Part shown: piece by piece, positions 61,201-64,000 of the stretch
Position numbering within the stretch: position 1 is the stretch's first letter
Layout: each line of letters begins with the position of its first letter
Assembly: GCF_000327385.1 (NCBI RefSeq)
Contig: NW_008710315.1
Span: 1,295,613-1,359,612 of the forward strand
Source of the DNA: Lottia gigantea
Lineage: Eukaryota > Mollusca > Gastropoda > Lottiidae
Length of the DNA: 64,000 nucleotides
Reading direction: 5' to 3'
The notes under the pieces: model-generated
The model's database searches: none
Told to the model about the DNA's origin: nothing
The model's input: the letters and a program-made list of their open reading frames with translations, nothing else
Translations under genes and position numbers: made by a program

Positions 61201-62497
61201 TTATAGTGAAGTCAACAATTTGACCATGAAAATCTTTATGAAAACATAATATCTGTATTTTGTCCTAACGTCAGTGCACCTGTTCTTTTCATAACTATAT
61301 GTCGACCCAATGTAACAAATTTCCCCTAACAATAAATTTACAATAGCAGACATTAACATACGCAACAAATCGAGAGAACAGCCAAATCGTCTAGAGTTAT
61401 TAAAAAAATAAACAGACCTTTCATCCAGAAGATCGCATGATGTTATTCCAAGCTCAGACTAAATTCCTTCTGAGACCCAAGAGTATTTTTAGGAATGGTC
61501 TTAGCATTTTATTGGATTGGGGTGGCCCAGATTTAGTTTCAAAGAAAGTGAGGCATTAATTAACACTTGCTGCTATCAATTGGATTTTAGACTAGGGGGT
61601 CAATTTTGATGTGAACATTAGGGGGTAACAGAATCGAATGTAGCTATGGTCATCTACTCTTACTATATGATGGGGGCATTCGTTTTGTCGCCCATACTGT
61701 GTTCCTATGTAACTAATCTGTTAGCACCCATCATATCAACAATATTGGTCATTTCTTTAATCTCGGCGGGGTCAGCAATGGTCAAGATGGTTTTATCAAA
61801 ATGATATGAAATTTTTAAAGAAATTTTAATGACCTGTCGTAATTGTTTTGCTATTTCCCAGGCCGTTAGTCAACACGAACGATAGGCGACCAACATCTAA
61901 CCGCTTTGATGTTGGGAATTTTGCAATCTGGTGACAGAAACGAAATCTCCGAAATCTAAACATTATTTTATACTTTTCTTTGATGTTCATCATATTAAAT
62001 TCGAATTTCAAATATGGCAACGAAATTTAGTAACTACAGAAACGTAACGAAAGACCATATTCGTGGAATCGAGTAAACGCCCTTTTTCCTGTTTTGACTA
62101 TACTATCTTATTTTTCAAATCAGGGATCAACCAAGAAAAATATTTGCCTTCAGAAAAATGGAGTACCATCTATTTGCTATAGCTAACAAGGAAGCTAGAA
62201 GGTCTGCGACGAAAGCCACGTGTGACAATAGAGTAATGTTTGCTCATCAAACACAGTTCAAAGATGGGGCAATTATTAGGATCTCCAGTGAGTTTGAGAC
62301 GAGCGTATAATTACAAGAATAACAATTTTCTAGTAGCATAAAATGACTTGAACAAACTCATCTATCAGAGCTCGAACGGCAAATTTTTCCTATTTTTGTG
62401 CCTTGGTGCCAACATTGCAGAAGTAGAAGACCAATCATGATACAGTTAAAGAGAAAAAATGATTTGAATTCCTACCTGAAGTAGATGGACACCTCAT
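55248..62497 (-). CDS. RGS3-like: RGS3-like C2-PDZ-DH-PH protein (putative Rho GEF), no RGS domain
   Basis: Ten exons in transcript order: 62497-62476, 59676-59626, 59465-59312, 58631-58563, 58001-57844, 57680-57543, 57411-57306, 57057-56766, 56639-55592, 55453-55248. All introns are GT-AG and phases match, giving 747 residues. C2 domain at about 8-142 (GQLKVSAYMN, CDSYIKMSLVPDESKR, NPLFDDKFSFEILEED, FLGCMSFGVKHL, GWYYLLTEEIGRKKHL). PDZ at about 169-246 (GKNGFGFSVVES, GDTIVKVNGQNV). DH at about 340-535 (EAVHRLLSLELDFIDF, VLSDLKRNPDFVRFVKE, FIYRPIQHLKEL). A Ser/Gly-rich linker at about 537-583. PH at about 602-735, ending in a Trp-bearing helix (EEKCVWKNLLEQRV). The C2, PDZ and PH parts follow the long PDZ isoform of vertebrate RGS3; the DH domain is extra and the RGS domain is absent. 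Expected role: membrane-associated exchange factor for a Rho-family GTPase (inference). The first exon is short and least certain; the others are very secure. Confidence 0.5.
59175..59315 (-). repeat. 35-bp tandem array repeating a splice donor
   Basis: Four units at 59175-59209, 59210-59244, 59245-59279 and 59280-59315. On the gene's strand each unit opens with CATT followed by GTAAGTAAATA; unit 3 has GCAAGT instead. The first of these is the real donor of the C2 exon 59465-59312. The downstream units are copies of the exon end plus donor set in the intron. Confidence 0.5.
59680..62470. other. First intron of the RGS3-like gene
   Basis: About 2.8 kb of AT-rich sequence between the first coding exon and the second. 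No exon, RNA gene or nameable repeat was seen. Being long and 5'-proximal, it is a fair place for enhancers, but nothing specific is visible. Confidence 0.5.
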
Positions 62498-62649
62498 GTT
62501 TGCAGAAAATACGTAAACACTTAATGGAATTAAACTAAGAGCTAGATCCAGAACTTAACATAACTAATGAAACACTGACACGAGAAGAGAGCGATATGAA
62601 CAGGTATAGAACTAGATTGTGAATGATGCCAAATGGAATTTGCAGTAAA

Positions 62650-62657
62650 CTTATATA
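62650..62657 (-). promoter_or_regulatory. Candidate TATA box of the RGS3-like gene
   Basis: TATATAAG on the minus strand lies about 150 bases before the ATG at 62497. A start about 30 bases downstream would give a leader near 125 bases with one short upstream ATG (near 62560, 8 codons). Position is plausible but in AT-rich DNA such a match is weak evidence. Confidence 0.5.
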
Positions 62658-62659
62658 GT

Positions 62660-64000
62660 CAGGTATAGAAAGTCATAAATGTGTATCATGTGGTGGGATA
62701 ACAATGGGATTAACAATTAACACAGCCAATTGACAGGTGATTAGGATTATCCGGTACTGCACCCTTACAGGTATACAACCCCTTCCCATAATATGCCTAA
62801 TACACATGTGGTACGCATACGGCACTGGGTTTATTGAATTTCTTAATTAATGTCACACGACCCCCAGGTACCATGCTGTCTGTAATTTGGACATTGTCAC
62901 TTGACTGTTTTCATAGAACTTATTCAGTTTTTCAAATTTCCTATCTTACTATTATCATAATTCGAAAACCTTTTACTATAAACCAAAAATAAGGGATGTA
63001 AAACACAATTTAAATTCAATTAACTGTATACAAAAATTAAAAATATTTATTTAGAATGTAGAATATTTCCTGATACATACAATTTGAGCACAAGATATTT
63101 TTGTTATAGTACAAATATACCTATACCGTACCTGTTAATTCTCCACATTGGCGTAACCTTATTTACTTGTTAACGTCCGTGAATTAGAATACAAAGGCAC
63201 CCCTGCGTGTGACATGACCCCCCTAGTATACCCAAAGATTTAATTAACTTTTAAATTGTCCTAACCATTAAGGTAAATCACATAGCTGAGAACAAGAGGC
63301 ACGTAATCACTGTGAGGTATTTCATTTTGCAACATCCGAATTCCTTCCGCAGTTCAAACCTAATCGGAAACATTATGAACTTAGGCTATAGCAAAAGTGC
63401 GAATTAAGGAAATGCTTTTCTGGAAATTGCCACCTTGAAATTACTTCCATTGTATTAGCATTCATTTATTTTGCAAGTTTTGTAAAACATTACAGTTGAT
63501 TTTAACAGTTTGCAAGTCAGTTTGTTTTGGAGTGTAAAATCGTAACGTGAAGTCAGGAAGGTGTTTAGATATTACGTGCGATAAACGCAACATTTTACAC
63601 AACAAATTCAAAACATTTGTACAAAGGTGTTTGAATGTACCTGCGGAATTTGGAACTTGATGATTGTCGAGGGCATGCTTACAAAGTTACAAAGAAAGAG
63701 GTTTTGTGTTATGGTTGTATTGTATGTTAGCGTAATTTCAGAATTATTTCATAGTTGCATATCGGTACAGCACGACATGTTGATGGCGACATTATTGTCA
63801 ATTGCCTTACGTCATATTCTTTATAGCACCATAAAGTTTAAGATACACACGGCAAACATATGAACGGGTATAATTGGAAAGAGTACCTGTTGCCATATCG
63901 TAAACCTAATCAAATTTTATTGCTTAATTTAATTGGAAACAATGTATCTATATCTTATGTGGATAGTATACTCTTGGCAAATAATTATAGCAAACACGAA
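62660..64000. other. Upstream flank of the RGS3-like gene, nothing recognised
   Basis: AT-rich. A frame at 63627-63863 shows no family resemblance. No gene or nameable repeat is seen to the window's end. Confidence 0.5.

Noticed and set aside
1-64000. CRISPR arrays, bacterial operons, riboswitches or viral capsid genes
   Set aside because: Spliced animal genes and eukaryotic repeats fill the window; no regularly spaced repeats with unique spacers and no capsid- or envelope-like frames were seen.

Overview
The window is AT-rich, intron-containing animal DNA with two recognisable protein-coding genes and a long, repeat-filled space between them. The gene structures, the protein sequences and the crowded small repeats (tRNA-derived SINEs, TTAA-flanked and hAT-type MITEs) fit a lophotrochozoan, most likely a mollusc. 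That placement is inference; nothing here fixes the species.

Left end (about 4.2-7.4 kb, + strand): the last five coding exons of a PRDM12 orthologue. They hold the PR/SET domain and three C2H2 zinc fingers, with consistent intron phases and a stop at 7376. The exon or exons for the N-terminus were not found in the first 4.2 kb and probably lie to the left of the window. A TTAA-flanked MITE sits in one intron.

Middle (about 7.4-55 kb): no convincing host gene was found. This stretch holds a tRNA-derived SINE family, a TTAA-bounded MITE family, two hAT-type MITEs with perfect 8-bp target duplications and related fragments, foldback elements, LINE reverse-transcriptase scraps, a tandem array around one such scrap, an LTR-like repeat in two inverted copies, several local duplications, and long C/G homopolymers.

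Right end (about 55.2-62.5 kb, - strand): a ten-exon gene read as an RGS3-like protein of 747 residues, with order C2 - PDZ - DH (RhoGEF) - Ser-rich linker - PH. Every exon junction keeps phase. The N-terminal C2-PDZ part and the PH part match the long PDZ isoform of vertebrate RGS3, but a complete-looking DH domain lies between them and the stop codon comes right after the PH domain, so no RGS domain is encoded. This architecture is the most interesting item in the window. Two curiosities lie in or beside it: a 35-bp tandem array that repeats the splice donor of a C2 exon, and a 60-bp stray copy of its Ser-linker exon downstream of the gene.

The two genes converge on a 48-kb gene-poor interval. 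PRDM12 is a transcriptional regulator, in vertebrates of nociceptor and spinal interneuron fate; the RGS3-like protein is expected to be a cortical/synaptic membrane Rho-family exchange factor. There is no sign that they work together. Their human counterparts are both on chromosome 9q, which hints at old macrosynteny.

[Form note: the original answer gave no confidence values; every confidence of 0.5 is a placeholder required by the schema, not an estimate.]
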